NCBI RefSeq assembly: GCF_963678635.1
Contig: NC_087062.1
Coordinates: 29,970,833 to 30,034,832 of the forward strand
Length of the DNA stretch: 64,000 nt
Source: Symsagittifera roscoffensis
Lineage: Eukaryota; Xenacoelomorpha; Acoela; Convolutidae
Direction: 5' to 3'
The notes beneath the pieces were generated by a model, which did no database searches, was not told where the DNA came from, and was given only the letters and a program-made list of their open reading frames with translations. Shown piece by piece: positions 19,776 through 32,788 of the stretch; position 1 is the stretch's first letter; the number at the start of each line of letters is the position of its first letter. Made by a program: the position numbers and the translations under genes.

Positions 19776-21249
19776 ATTAGTTTTGGAGTCCAGGAACATA
19801 CAGACACAAAATTGTGCGCCTATCCAGTGCCCAGTTTGGCCTCGTAATGATATAAGCCAGCCGAGATTGAACCTTGCAGGGCTTGTACGTAATTTTTTCA
19901 TATATTTGTACATTTAGGTATTCAGTAAAAGCTATGCATTTTCGGTTGGATTCTATGGTAGCTGGCTAATACTTCGGCTGGCTTGTATACAAACAATTCA
20001 GGCACCAAATATATTAAGAAATTAATAAGAAAAAGAATTCGAACCTAAGAATAGGAGTAATTTAACGAAGCGCAAAAGGAGTAGGAGGTGGAAAGGTGGT
20101 AGTAAACATGATCCCAGCATCCAAAAAATTCGTTATGTTGAGTCTGGAGATGTAGTTTTTTGTCTTTTTTAACTCGTTTTTGGAGACCAGTTTTTGTCTT
20201 TTTAACTCGTTTTGAACGCGCTCATTTTTGCAATTTCTTTTTTCTTCAGCACAGTCAGCTTGAATTTCAAATCCATAGAATAAAGTTGCTTAAATTTTAC
20301 CAGTATTTGAAATTGTTAAAACAATTGCTCCAGTTTTATGATTATTTTGAACCCGGGTTGACCAAAAATCACTATCTAAGAATTTTTCTCAAAATAAACT
20401 TACAATTTCTTACAAAATTAAGCTTTAATAGAGACCTTTTCTACAAGAAACTTGTGAGTTAGGAATTTTTCTTGGATAACATATTTCTTGCAGAGCACAA
20501 TAGCTAAAACTGATAGGCCATACTTAGCAATTGGCCATATGAGTTTGCATAAGTACCACTAACTTTATAGAGTAAACTTTTACTGATTTGCAGATGTTTT
20601 GTCAATATATAAGTGAACCTACTTACAACATGCCCGAAGCTTTATGACACGATTCATCAAAATTGATTGCTTTTGTCGAAAATAATTTCAATTCGCTAAA
20701 TAATATTCAAACGGATAAAATAATTAGCCGAAGTGACCGAAAATAAAGAACTTGTTCTCTTGCAACCATATTACTGATTTTTTGCTTGACAAAGTTTCAC
20801 ATGTGGCTGGAAATTATTGTGATTATTTGACAAAGTTCTCCATTGTTGGTAGTTTCGGGCAAAGTTTTTTTTTGCTAGAAGTTTGATTGATGTCAGACCG
20901 CGTTGTTTCAATTTGATTGACTAAAATTGCCCAATCAGATTTGACTGCATCAATTTCAGCTTAAGATATAAAAATGTTGATTTTGGGCCGTTTAGTGCAG
21001 AAAACCCAAATGCGGTAATCTTCCGGGAATTTGACAAAAAGTTGATATCTTACGACCTCTCTTCTAAGAAAAGTGTAAGGTCGCCAAAATTCCCTACAAA
21101 TTTTATAAGAGAATTTAATGCAGAGGAATTTTTTGTAGAATCGTCAAACCGAGAAGTCAAAAAGAGAATTCATGCACCTAAACTTAAAATCAGATACCTA
21201 AGTTAAAACTTTTTGGTAAAAAAAGCAAAAACACATCGTTTGAAAAAAA
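19776..21249. other. Intron sequence without recognised genes
   Basis: Nothing coding. A short tandem duplication (TTTTGTCTTTTTAACTCGTT twice) lies at about 20157-20215. Confidence 0.4.
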
Positions 21250-21715
21250 ACGCACCGAAGTGGGGTGGATCTAGGATTTTCTGGAGGGGGAGGGGGACGG
21301 ATTTTCAAGAAAATTTTAAAATTTAATCGAACTTTTTTTGGGACGACCAATTTGATTTTTTGAGCTCAGCTAAATCACTATAAAGACCGGATGTTTGTTG
21401 GCCAAATTTTCTGCACCGCAGGCGAATTTTTGAAAAAAGGTCAAAAAATGCGTTTTTAGACCTTTTTTGGAAAATTTTGACCAAAAAATCGTTTTTTTTC
21501 GGCACTCGCTCCCCCCTCAAATTAGTATATGCTGGCGCCGAAGTCGCCTCTAGAAAATTTTTAGAGTCAGTCAGCCAAAAATGGATGTCTCAAAATAGTA
21601 CGAAGAAGGACCCGTTGGATCGGCAGGGTCGAATCCCTGAGGAGAACGTGGCTAATACCCTAAAGGGAGAAGGGGGTCGAATCCCTAAATCCGCTGGTGG
21701 CCTCGAATAAAACAA
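21250..21715 (-). repeat. Family C repeat, near-complete copy
   Basis: Left end GGGGTGGATCTAGGATTTTC and right end CCCTAAATCCGCTGG are the inverted-repeat termini of this family. Inside are the TGGCGCC, GTCAGTCAGCCAAAA and GGGTCGAATCCCT blocks shared with the other copies, here reversed. The open stretch at its right end is the repeat, not a gene. Confidence 0.75.
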
Positions 21716-21756
21716 AAATAATTCAATACAATTCTGATACAATTTTTAGCACTTTT

Positions 21757-22941
21757 TATCTTGATCACCAAGAGCTCAATTTTAACCTAACTTGATTTTA
21801 AAGTCAAGCGCACATTCTGCTTTTTAACGTCCTTAAATTTTGTAATTGGATACCGAAATATTCAAAAAATAATATTAATTTAATAATTTTTAGCCAAAAA
21901 CATTTAAACAGCTTCTAAAAGAGCTGTAGGCATGCTCAGAAGTTGGTGCTGCATTATAGAAAAACATGTAGTTTCTTATGTAAACAATTGTTACAAAAAG
22001 TGTCTGATATCAACCCAGAATTTTTTTTTGGAATAAAATCAAACATTTTGTCCCTAAAGTATTTCCAAGGTTCGTGTAGTTATTTTTTTTTCAGGATTGA
22101 CACTTTTTGTAAACATAGCGGAAGAATGCTTTCCGCTATACTACTCGTACCATCCACCTACTTTTTATACCAATTAATCAACATGCGATTTTAATCCCAT
22201 TGGCGCAATTCTGCTGGGAAAAGTTCAGGAAAGAAATTGATTTAACACGAGTCTTCGATATCTTTCAGGCAATAATTAAAAGCCACCAGGCTTTCATGTA
22301 TTCAATGTTGTGTCTTTATTCTTTTTAATTGTATTGTTACTACTTTACAATTTTTTTGATTCTCAATATTTATATTAAATGTAGTTTTTATTTGTTTTTT
22401 ATTATCACAGGATGTTTTGACTGGTATATAACATTACCTCCTTCGAGTTTATTTTTTCAAAATTGCCTATGTAGAGGCTCTCGTTTTATTTTCCGACCGA
22501 TACGATCAAACTTTGCTGTGGTCTCAATTGTCGCGACCTAGACTGGGTATCTTTGGCTCGTCTCGTCACAAAACTTACTCATTAAAACGAGCTCGACCTG
22601 CAAAATTTTTTTTCTTAATCTCGATAAATCTTTTCATTCTGTTGCTCTAATCAAATTTTTCCAAAATTTGTTGCATGGAAAACACTTTGAAGTATTAGTT
22701 TTTTAAAATTCTCTCATCATAACTCTTTTCTCCGATTTTTTTTACTTCATTCATTTCGTGCTGTATCCTCTAAAGGGGTAAACAATTTTTTTTCTGTCAA
22801 TTTAGCAGCACAGCATTTAGGTTTGAATATACCGGATATAACACATTGAAGACTTTTCAGTCGATAGTAGAGCTGCAGTAGAGAATTGCGCTCATTTTTT
22901 TGACTGTGTCGAAACAATCAGACTTGATTTTTGTACCAACT
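21757..22941. repeat. Tandem direct duplication, copy 1 (~1.19 kb)
   Basis: Starts TATCTTGATCACCAAGAG and runs to ACTTGATTTTTGTACCAACT. It is repeated with about 99% identity immediately to the right (offset 1185 bp). Differences are scattered single bases and small indels, e.g. the second copy has CTCGCAAGTCAAG where this copy has GTCAAG. No coding domain seen; short open frames in both copies are T-rich noise. Confidence 0.85.
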
Positions 22942-24131
22942 TATCTTGATCACCAAGAGCTCAATTTTAACCTAACTTGATTTTAAACTCGCAAGTCAAG
23001 CGCACATTCTGCTTTTTAACGTCCTTAAATTTTGTAATTGGATACCGAAATATTCAAAAAAGAATATTAATTTAATAATTTTTAGCCAAAAACATTTAAA
23101 CTGCTTCTAAAAGAGCTGTAGGCATGCTCAGAAGTTGGTGCTGCATTATAGAAAAACATGTAGTTTCTTATGTAAACAATTGTTACAAAAAGTGTCTGAT
23201 ATCAACCCAGAATTTTTTTTTGGAATAAAATCAAACATTTTGTCCCTAAAGTATTTCCAAGGTTCGGGTAGTTATTTTTTTTCAGGATTGACACTTTTTG
23301 TAAACATAGCGGAAGAATGCTTTCCGCTATACTACTCGTACCATCCACCTACTTTTTATACCAATTAATCAACATGCGATTTTAATCCCATTGGCGCAAT
23401 TCTGCTGGGAAAAGTTCAGGGAAGAAATTGATTTAACACGAGTCTTCGATATCTTTCAGGCAATAATTAAAAGCCACCAGGCTTTCATGTATTCAATGTT
23501 GTGTCTTTATTCTTTTTAATTGTATTATTACTACTTTACAATTTTTTTGATTCTCAATATTTATATTAAATGTAGTTTTTATTTGTTTTTTATTATCACA
23601 GGATGTTTTGACTGGTATATAACATTACCTCCTTCGAGTTTATTTTTTCAAAATTGCCTATGTAGAGGCTCTCGTTCTATTTTCCGACCGATACGATCAA
23701 ACTTTGCTGTGGTCTCAATTGTCGCGACCTAGACTGGGTATCTTTGGCTCGTCTCGTCACAAAACTTACTCATTAAAACGAGCTCGACCTGCAAAATTTT
23801 TTTTCTTAATCTCGACAAATCTTTTCATTCTGTTGCTCTAATCAAATTTTTCTAAAATTTGTTGCATGGAAAACACTTTGAAGTATTAGTTTTTTAAAAT
23901 TCTCTCATCATAACTCTTTTCTCCGATTTTTTTTACTTCATTCATTTCGTGCTGTATCCTCTAAAGGGGTAAACAATTTTTTTTCTGTCAATTTAGCAGC
24001 ACAGCATTTAGGTTTGAATATACCGGATATAACACATTGAAGACTTTTCAGTCGATAGTAGAGCTGCAGTAGAGAATTGCGCGCATTTTTTTGACTGTGT
24101 CGAAACAATCAGACTTGATTTTTGTACGAAC
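22942..24131. repeat. Tandem direct duplication, copy 2
   Basis: Second member of the pair, ending ACTTGATTTTTGTACGAACT. The sequence to its right differs from the junction in copy 1, so this copy marks the original right flank. Confidence 0.85.
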
Positions 24132-24478
24132 TTTTGAAAAAAGCGACAGATTAATTGCTTTAGTTCGGGGTGTTTTTTCTTCTCCAGACAAAATTTGACG
24201 TTCTAAGTAGTTTTTTCGAAAGATTTTTGATATTATCCAAAAGCTTTTGTTGAGCTGGTATTTTGCTATGAGGGCTGAGGCGAGTTTGGTCAATTTGCAG
24301 ACATTAAGACGCAATTATACCTTCAAACCTTTTTTGAAATTTGAAATTTGAATTACTTTACCAGCTACATATACAACGCCAAAAGCAATATATTATGTCT
24401 GGAGGGAGATCCTAAAGAGCAGTACTGCTCATCGAGTAGGATAACTTTCTGAAAAAAGTCCATAGGAGAAATCTTTTC

Positions 24479-24912
24479 GTTCCGACTTTCGATACGAAAG
24501 TAACGGAATATTTGTGCTCGGGGTGGGTTTTTTTCTTCAGACAATTTTCGACTTTTTAACTAGCCATTTTTGACAGAATTTTTTTTATCATTCAATGGGT
24601 ATGGTTGTCTTGAGCTTAAAATTGAAACGAAATTTCACGTGTGATCGTTTTTCGTAAAGTTATCGGGGTTTAAAGATTGCCATTTTAGCCAATCAGGGGC
24701 AATATATTTTGCGCTATTAACGCGTAAGCGGAGACTTAACCCATCTTGGAAATTGTTCCAAATTGGTTGAAATAAGCTTATTTGCCATAATTTATTTTTT
24801 ACAAGGAGCGAAATCTATCCTTTTATTCTTTATATGGCGTGTGGAGGGATGATTTTCATAAAAAAGGCAGTCGGAACATTCAGGGCTTTGCCCTGATACG
24901 AGCAGTCTTGTT
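24479..24912 (+). repeat. Family A repeat, plus orientation
   Basis: Both terminal hairpin blocks present (TTCCGACTTTCGATACG at left; GGGCTTTGCCCTGATACGAG and CAGTCTTG at right). The T-rich tract before the right end is deleted. Confidence 0.85.
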
Positions 24913-25474
24913 TGATTTTTAAATGCACTTGGAGCAATCTCAAAAACGTTTAAGAATAGATATATTTTTAATTTCATCATTTTTTTAAAAGCAAAAAACT
25001 ACTCCTTAAACGATTTTATAAATGCACTTGGAGAAATGAGTAGTTTCACTCTTTATCTTTAAGATCGTTTCAAGCTTCAATAAATAGTTGAGTTTTTAAT
25101 AATTTCATTAAAAACCATTACTATGTTGTTGCTCTAAACGTTTTTCGGTCGCATGTTTTTCAGCAGAAAAAACGAGAAGTGTACAAAATATGCTTAGGGC
25201 TTTAAGAACTAAAAATTTTTTTGAACCGAATATAACCCATGATTATAAACCGAATCACAATGGTTATGGAAGTTATAGTTCAACAGTTTACGGAGAACAA
25301 CAACTTTAAACTTTGTTCGCAGAAGTTTGCTTACGGCTCTAAATCTGCATTGATCTTTTTTACTGGTCTTTTAACTGTTTTGTTATAGCTACTTTTTTGC
25401 GGTAGGTACAAACACTAGAAGTTTTCTATGATGATGAAAGCAAGTCAGGAAAATTTAAGTGAGAACACACTCTA
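24913..25474. other. Intron sequence, nothing recognised
   Basis: A-rich; two short similar strings around AATGCACTTGGAG at 24925 and 25021. No gene signal. Confidence 0.3.
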
Positions 25475-26006
25475 GAACAAGACTGCTCGTATCAGGGCGA
25501 AACCCTGAATGTTCCGACTGCCATTTAAGGTTTATGGAGCAGTAATAACATCAAAAAATCAATGAAATAAAACAAAAGGAAAAAAAAATTTTCTAAACTT
25601 TAAAATTTTTTATGGAAATCATCCCCCCACACGCCATATAAAGTACAAAAAGATAGATTTCGCTCCTTGTAACAAACTAATTATGGCAAATAGGCTTCTT
25701 TTAACCAATTTGGAACGATTTCTAAGACAGATTAACTCTCCGCTTACGCGTTAATAGCGCGAAAAATATCGCGCGTTAATTGTCCCAAATTGACCAAAAT
25801 GACAATCTTTAAACCCCCATAACTTTACAAAAAATAATCACAGGTGACATATCTTTTCAATTTTGAGCTCAGGACAACAATACGTTTCGAATGACATTAA
25901 AAAATTTGGTCAAAAATGGCTAGTTAAAAAGTCGAAATTTGTCTGAAGAAAAAAAACCCACCCCGAGCACAAATATTCCGTTACTTTTGTATCGAAAGTC
26001 GGAACA
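25475..26006 (-). repeat. Family A repeat, minus orientation, full length
   Basis: Runs from GAACAAGACTGCTCGTAT to ATCGAAAGTCGGAAC with all internal blocks, about 532 bp. A good reference copy. Confidence 0.88.
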
Positions 26007-26362
26007 AATAGTAGATCAAATTTTTTTCCAGTGGTCTAGTGTTGTTTGCGCAACGCGGGAGTCGGTGCCTGGTGCCGACAACCACGAGTCGTTTTCGTAA
26101 GCACCTCTTGTCTCGGTTTTGTCAAGCTCGCAACCCGTATCAGCCCGATTGCGGTATACCATTTAAACCCTACTTATTTTCGCTAGTTCGATTTGTCACT
26201 TTTTTGAGAAAATGCGAATTGTCGCTTTCGACCTAATTAATCTTCGTCTTGAAAAAACAGCGGAGCTCATCGAAATCTCTTTATAATTTGAAATTTGAAA
26301 ACTGTTAAAAGTGCAATTTCATGGAAGCATGATTTATATTCAATTTGTAGTTATTAACTTTT

Positions 26363-26909
26363 TGTTCCGACTTTCGATACGAAAGTAACGGAATATTTGT
26401 GCTCGGGGTGGGTTTTTTTTTTCTTCAGACAAATTTCGACTTTTTAACTAGCCATTTTTGACGGAATTTTTTTTATATCATTCAAAAGGTATTGTTGTCC
26501 TAAGCTTAACTTTGAAAAGATATTTCACCTGTGATCATTTTTTTGTAAAGTTATGAGGGTTTAAAGATTGCAATTTTGGCCATTTTGACCAATTTGGGAC
26601 AATTAACGCGCGATATAATTCGCGCTATTAACGCGTAAGCGGAGATTTAATCCGTCTTATAAATCGTTCCAAATTGGTTGAACGAAACTTATTTGCCATA
26701 ATTGATGTGATACAAGGAACGAAAACTTTCTTTTTGTACTTTATATGGCGTGTGGGGGGATGATTTTCACAAAAAAATTTCAAATTTTAGAAAAAAATTT
26801 TTTTTTGTATTATTTCATATAATGTTTTTATGTTATTACTGCTGCTCCATAAACCTTCAAAAGCAGTCGGAACATTCAGGGCTTCGCCCTGATACGAGCA
26901 GTCTTGTTT
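26363..26909 (+). repeat. Family A repeat, plus orientation, full length
   Basis: From TGTTCCGACTTTCGATACG to GATACGAGCAGTCTTG. It forms an inverted pair with the copy at 25475-26006 across about 356 bp, so the two could pair into a long hairpin in RNA. Confidence 0.88.
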
Positions 26910-27767
26910 GTAATTTGGATTGCTGTGTTGGGTTGCTGTAAAGTAATCAATACTAACCAATTATGATTGATCACTAAATACAAGATCCAGATTTTAAACT
27001 GATCACTTTTTCATTTTCTCGGATCAATGACAGAATTATTTGGATAAACTTGATTTCAATCTTACTCTTGCAAAACCAGCGTTTCTATAGCTTTTAACAA
27101 AACTATCGGTAAACATCTTAATTTTTTTGAAATAATTCTAACTTTGAGAACGAGAAGAGGCGTTAAAACTGCAATCGAATTTTCAAAACTGAATTTAAAC
27201 GATCAAAAGATCAATGCAAAATGACTCTGCTTTCCCAGAAATTTTCATTTTTTTCTTATTTCAAGAACACAAAAAGTTGTCCATTCAACAACGATTTGCA
27301 ATGTAAATCTCTAGCAAAAAAAAATATAAAACGCTGACAAAAAGGCAAACGCAAAGCTTCAAAAAATACTTTGATTCATTATAAGTTTGAAGGTCAAAAA
27401 CATTTCAGAAGTTTAATAAGTTGTCTGCTAATTTAAAAAAATTATAGAGATCTACTGAGTCTAAGGAAGTCAACAATTGGACGAAAAATTGATACTACAC
27501 TATTGGGTAGCTGAAACCTATCCGCTGTCGAAATAATGTAGCGCGACGAGCAGGATTCGCTCCACGACTTAGACTTATCTCAGTGGGTATAAAAATGTCA
27601 TGGTTGCCACTTTCTACAAAATTCAAGATTTTGGGCTACAGATGTTCTCTATTTTCTCTCATCTTTACCCCCTTCTCTTTGTGGTTGTTTTTCCGATCGC
27701 CGAAGACTACGTTGAAATGTGGATTCTAAAATAATTGTGGTGTCTGCGATTTGCAGAGGATCTGTGA
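26910..27767. other. Intron sequence, nothing recognised
   Basis: No long open frame, no repeat matched within the window. Confidence 0.3.
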
Positions 27768-28033
27768 AAGGCTATCCAGTCCGTCTAAGCATAGTCCGTT
27801 TCTCTTATTTCCCCACATTCCAGACTAAGTTAATTTTTTCTGGAGCGAAGTTCGTTTTTTGCCATTTAAGGCTGTTTTTTTTTGTCTAGAACTTTCACAA
27901 GTACCACTTTTGCACCCGAAATTGGTCAAGCTGTGGTAGATCTGAAGCTATTGAGAGGTCAAGTGAGAGCTCGTCCTCACCCACTATTATTGCCATGGAA
28001 GGGGATAGATTACACGATCTGACGATCATTAAG
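27768..28033 (-). mobile_element. tRNA-derived SINE, inverted copy lacking the A box
   Basis: Reverse complement matches the copy at 15166-15448 from the B-box side (GTCAGATCGTG) through the body to the GGATAGCC end. Shared blocks include TCTACCACAG, TTCTAGACAAAA and TGTGGGGAAATAA. The first ~45 bp with the A box are missing. Confidence 0.75.
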
Positions 28034-31000
28034 TGATGTTCTTCTTACCTCAAAAAATCGGTTGCAGTTTTTCCTTCGCAAAATCAGGTGCCACAAATGA
28101 ACTTCATTTGAATTTTGTTTTTAAGTCCCTTTCCGTCGTGATTTGCAATGAACCACCTACTTTGCTACTTTCACAGATATCGGCTTATCTTTTTTCACCT
28201 TCTTATCCGCATATTTTTTATGACTTACCCTTTCCTTTTTATTATTCCCAGATTTGGTTTATCCGATCAGATGCAAGCAGGGATTTTTGATGACATCGTA
28301 TAAGTGATCTCTACTTGAAAATGCAGCCATTTTATCGTTTCTTCTGCTTTAATTTTGCTGTTTTCCCGTGTTTTTCCCTTTAATTTATACTATCGGCAAC
28401 GTTTCCAACCCACTTAAGTAAATCGCAGATAATTCAAACCGTGAAGTGCTGTCCGACACTTCCAATGGAAATTGAATTTTTGAAGCTTAAGCCCATTTCG
28501 ATTGTAGCAAGATTTGAGTTGGATACTTTTTGACCAATTTCCCCTGTGAATTTAATTGCCTTCATTGGAACAGACGTTTCAACTTAGATTCTCATCTTAC
28601 CCTGTACCATTTTGCTTTGTAGGAAAAAGAAAGATAATTCAATTGCGAATTAAGGATCGAAAAAGACATTTTAAATTAGCAAACGGGCTTTTACAATATC
28701 TTTGAAGGTTTAAGGTCGTAAAAAGGTTATTTAGCTAAGCGGATTTCCCGAAAACAACACATTAAGAAATTGTACCAGAAATAATTTTGTAATTTTGCGG
28801 TGAATATGAATAGGTAAGAATTTCTTGGTGGTAAAAAAAGATAAGTCTGAAAAAGACCCAAGTTCGTCAAAACAAAGAGCACGCTTGCCATAAATTTAAA
28901 ATGTATTGCCGCCTAACAGTTTTTGAAGTTGGTAGGCCAAAATGTTTGTCATAAAACTAAACCGAAAGGAGAACTTTTTATCATCCAATGTTACTAAGCC
29001 CTTCATATTTTCTAATCCTTTCCTCTCATCAAATCGGTCTTATTTTCTTGGAAGTCCGCTCCTGATTTTAACTTCAAATTTGGAACTACTTTTTTGTTAT
29101 TAGAGAAGAAAGCGGAAATCAGAAAAACTGAAAAAGTGCTTCTCTTTTTTAATCAGATTTGAAACTTATGTCAATTTGGAAGCTTTCTTCGAACTTGAAA
29201 TCTCTTTTGAAATCATGACAAGAACAACGGTCAAAAGGTATCAACTTATGTGATCATGGATTACAGTTGGCTTAAATTACTCGCTCAAATCTGAAATTAA
29301 TTCGAAGTGAAAAATCTCCCCCAAAGGGACAACTGAAGGAAGTAAAAGAAAGGAAAATTAAGGAAAAGAGCCCTTTACTTCCCTAAGGATTATGGTTGAA
29401 AAGAGACTTCAGGAAATATCACTGCGTTCTCTCAGTGTGTAAATTGCCTCTATTTTGGCGCCTAGATTCCGAGTTAAATAATCACCATCTACTTCAAAAG
29501 AGACATAACTTGCACAATGTTTTGTGGAAAACAAGTAAATTTCTGTGTTTATCGACCGTGAAAAAGCCACTTAGCGATTTAATTAAACTTATCTCTTCTT
29601 TTTAGTATTTTGTTACCTGATCATTCTATTTGGCCTTGATACGTGTTTATTGAACTTCAATCATCGCCAGCTGTCTTAATTGAAGGACTTTTCACGCTTT
29701 CTTATCAGAGACACTTCATTATTATTACCTCCCAATCTTCCACCCCGTTTTCAGCTGAAGGGCAATAAATTTGTTGTGACTTGAAGCAGTTTACTCATAT
29801 TTGTTTTCTGTAGTGCTTACGAAATGCACCACTTAAATAACTGTCATTCCTGAATTTAATAATTTCATATTTCGGCGACAATTTTAGGCTGCTTGGCCAA
29901 TAAAATTTACAAACTATTTAAGTACAAACTCTGCATAATTATTTTAAAAAAAATGGTCAAATTGCTCTTAGTTTAAACCTTACCCCGAAAAAAAATGTCT
30001 TTATATAAAAAATCTTTGTAATTTATAGCGAGCAATGAATGATCCGTTTAACTGAATTGAAAGTATATTCAATTTTCAAATAAAAACATTGAAAGAAAAA
30101 TAATTACAAAACGTGAAATGCAGCAATATATTACTCACACACCTTAAGCTGAACAATTTATATTGAGTTTGAAAAAGATGATCAAGAAGTACTTCCACAG
30201 GCGTGCCGAGAGTGACTCGTATACTACACGACACTCAAAGTACCGACAATTAAGACACGACTCTCTTACGAGCTCCACAGCTTCCGAAGATTCCCAAGTA
30301 GTTTTTTAAATGAGCTTTACTAAAAACGAACTTCAATTGTTGAAAGTATTTTTAACCAACACCTGCTTGGGGTAGAAATTTAATACGGGAGTTTTTCTTT
30401 CGGGTACTTATTCATAAGTTCGGAGACGTCTCATAGCATGCTATCCATTACGTATAAAATTGTGGAGTATCGTTTTGTATAATTATCAGTTATTAGCAAC
30501 CAGATTTACTCGAATTTCCGCATCATTAAAAACAAAAATAGTGATCAGCCACTTTTTGACTTGTAATAACAAATCAGAGCTTGACCAGAAAGAAAACAGA
30601 ATAATTATACGTATTTTTACACGAAAAATTATACGTAACTGATAATATGCCAATGGAGCGTCACCAATTCTTTCGTGTTTTTTCTGGACCTAGTATTTCC
30701 CAAATTATTTTTCCCTTTAAATAGCGGAAATAACGAACCTTTAAATCGCTTTAACGTTACCGGACATGATGAACTGGAATGTTTTTTTTTCAGACTTGTC
30801 TTAGGTTAAAAAATGCATCTTGAAAGTTTGTGTTTTTGTCATTTTTTTGTCGGTAAGTTGTAATCAGAAACTATAATACACTTGTCAAACAACAAAAATG
30901 TTCTCACAACGTTGATGCGTTTCCTACTTTTTCAAATTATATCGATATTTAATGATTTTTTATTGTTTCAGCAAACTAAGAAAAATATTTGTGTGGTATA

Positions 31001-31284
31001 ATTTAAGTAATTCAATTTATGTAAATTGTGTATTGTTCCTTCAACGAACATTTTAGCTTTTTTGTATGATATAAACTAGAAAATTGACACAAAATTTTCC
31101 GAAAAATTCATTTGGTTTGGTGGGAAAACGAGTAAATTTTTTTGCATAACATGGACTCTTTGTTCCGGGTGTTTTTTTTAGACCAATTGCAAAAAAAAAA
31201 CAGTTTCTCACTTGGAGGCTCAATCCAACCTTAATCCAAATTCGGTTATCCGACGGGAGCGCAGCACACCACTCAATTAACCTG
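28034..31284. other. Single-copy intron sequence
   Basis: 3.2 kb without recognisable exons or repeats from this window. Open frames here are short, and none ends at splice sites with a domain I know. Confidence 0.4.
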
Positions 31285-31465
31285 AGTTTTAAGTGATTAT
31301 GAAGCGAGTTTGAATAGCTGCTCGTTTTATACTTCGATGCTGAAATTGTAAGTCGAATTATTTACATGTGGCAATTTATCCCGCACTGCCACATCGTTCC
31401 AAATTGAATTGAGGCAAGCTAATTGGTCTGATTGTCCGACTTTTGAAAAAATTTTATTTAATCAT
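31285..31465 (+). repeat. Family B fragment
   Basis: Contains the GTGGCAATTTATCCCGCA and ATCGTTCCAAATTGAATTG blocks of family B in plus orientation, ending near TGTCCGACTTTTG. Confidence 0.55.
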
Positions 31466-31881
31466 TTTCCGGCTTTTTAATTAAGCGTTTCTTGCAGAAC
31501 TTTTTTAGAAGATATTTTTGTCTTCAGTTGAAATTAAATTTACAAAAAAATATGTATAATTTTTAGCAAATTATTGCGTTCTAAATTGAATTCAGGCCAG
31601 CCTTTTATTCTTTTTCAAGTAATACCAGAGAGTAGGCACCAGTTTTGCGTTTTACACAACGTGTGGAAGTATAAATTTGAGAAAAAAAAAGTTTTTTTAT
31701 TATAGATCAATCAAGCGATTCTTTAATTGACCTTTAAGTGAAGTTGTGCAAATTTATAATGTTTTCAAGAGCGTAGAATATAACCTCAATTATTTATGTA
31801 ATGAAGATGGACACCTCTGTTGTGCACAATTAGGATAAAAATAAGACTTGGTTATCTTCCATTACAAATATAAATGTTCAG

Positions 31882-32216
31882 TTATTGCAATAATTGTGCT
31901 TTAGACTGGAGTACCTTCAATAGAATATATGTTTGAAGCAATTTAATCGTTTTTTCAATCCCTGCGTTTTCATGTCCCTGAACCAAATTAAACTCATCAA
32001 TGAAACAAATAGCGTGTCCTCCATCGAGACCGCCTATTTTTTGCATTGTTTCCAAATTGATTTGTAAAGTTGCAAAAATGTTTTTAGGGATAACGCGCAT
32101 ATCGGCTCTTTTGTTGCAAAATAACGAAAATTTTGGCCTTTCAGCATGCGTGTCAATTAGATTGCACATGCAAAGGAATGGAAATAAATCGTTCGCTTCT
32201 TTGAGATTTTTTTTAT
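31882..32216 (-). pseudogene. Orphan protein-like ORF with an ICFIDEF motif
   Basis: A 95-aa ORF from Met at 32169; the same frame is open upstream to about 32216, abutting the next family A copy. The translation looks like real protein: RADMRVIPKNIFATLQINL, then GGLDGGHAICFIDEFNLV, then KTIKLLQTYILLKVL. ICFIDEF resembles a Walker B strand of AAA-type ATPases such as dynein, but no Walker A is in view, so the call is only a resemblance. It has no clear splice sites and lies antisense in the kinase intron. Most likely a fragment of a mobile element gene or a retrocopy. Confidence 0.35.
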
Positions 32217-32218
32217 TG

Positions 32219-32788
32219 TTGTTCCGACTTTCGTAACGAAAGTAACGGAATATTTGTGCTCGGGGTGGGTTTTTCTTCAGACAAATTTCGACTTTTAAAC
32301 CAGCCGGAACTTTTATATCATTTTTGACGGAACTTTTTGACGGAACTTTTTGACGGAACTTCTATATCATTCAAAAGCTATTGTTGTCCTGACCTTAAAT
32401 TTTAAAAAGATTTTTTACCTGTGATCAAATTTCGTAAAGTTATGGGGGTTTAAAGATTGCCATTTTGGCCAACTTTGGACAATTAACGCGCGGTAAATTT
32501 CGAGCTATTAACGCGTAAGCTGAGGTTTAGTCCGTCTTAGAAATCGTTCTAAATTGGTTCAAGCAAGCTTATATGCCATAATTGATTTGTTAGTAGTGGC
32601 AAAATCTATTACTTTGTGCTTAATATGGCGTGTGGGAAGATGTTTTTACAAAAACTCTCAATTTTTTTCTGAAAAAAAAAACAAATTTTGTTTTATTTCA
32701 TTTACATTTTTCATTTTTTCTGCTGTTCCAGTGACCTTAAAAAGCAGTCGGAACATTAAGGGCTTCGCGCTGATACGAACAGTCTTGT
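32219..32788 (+). repeat. Family A repeat, tandem unit 1
   Basis: Plus orientation. The segment after the first third carries a local triplication of a TTTGACGGAACTT string near 32320-32365. Its right end (CGAACAGTCTTG) runs directly into the TTCCGACTTTCG of the next unit. Confidence 0.85.

Noticed and set aside
21943-23732. Pairs of matching 70-83-aa plus-strand ORFs
   Set aside because: They match only because the 1.19-kb block is duplicated; the translations are Phe/Leu/Ser-rich with no domain.
26030-26120. tRNA-like sequence starting CAGTGGTCTAGTG followed by a CGGTGCCTGGTGCCG hairpin
   Set aside because: The A-box-like start is suggestive, but no B box or cloverleaf can be completed, and no second copy is present.
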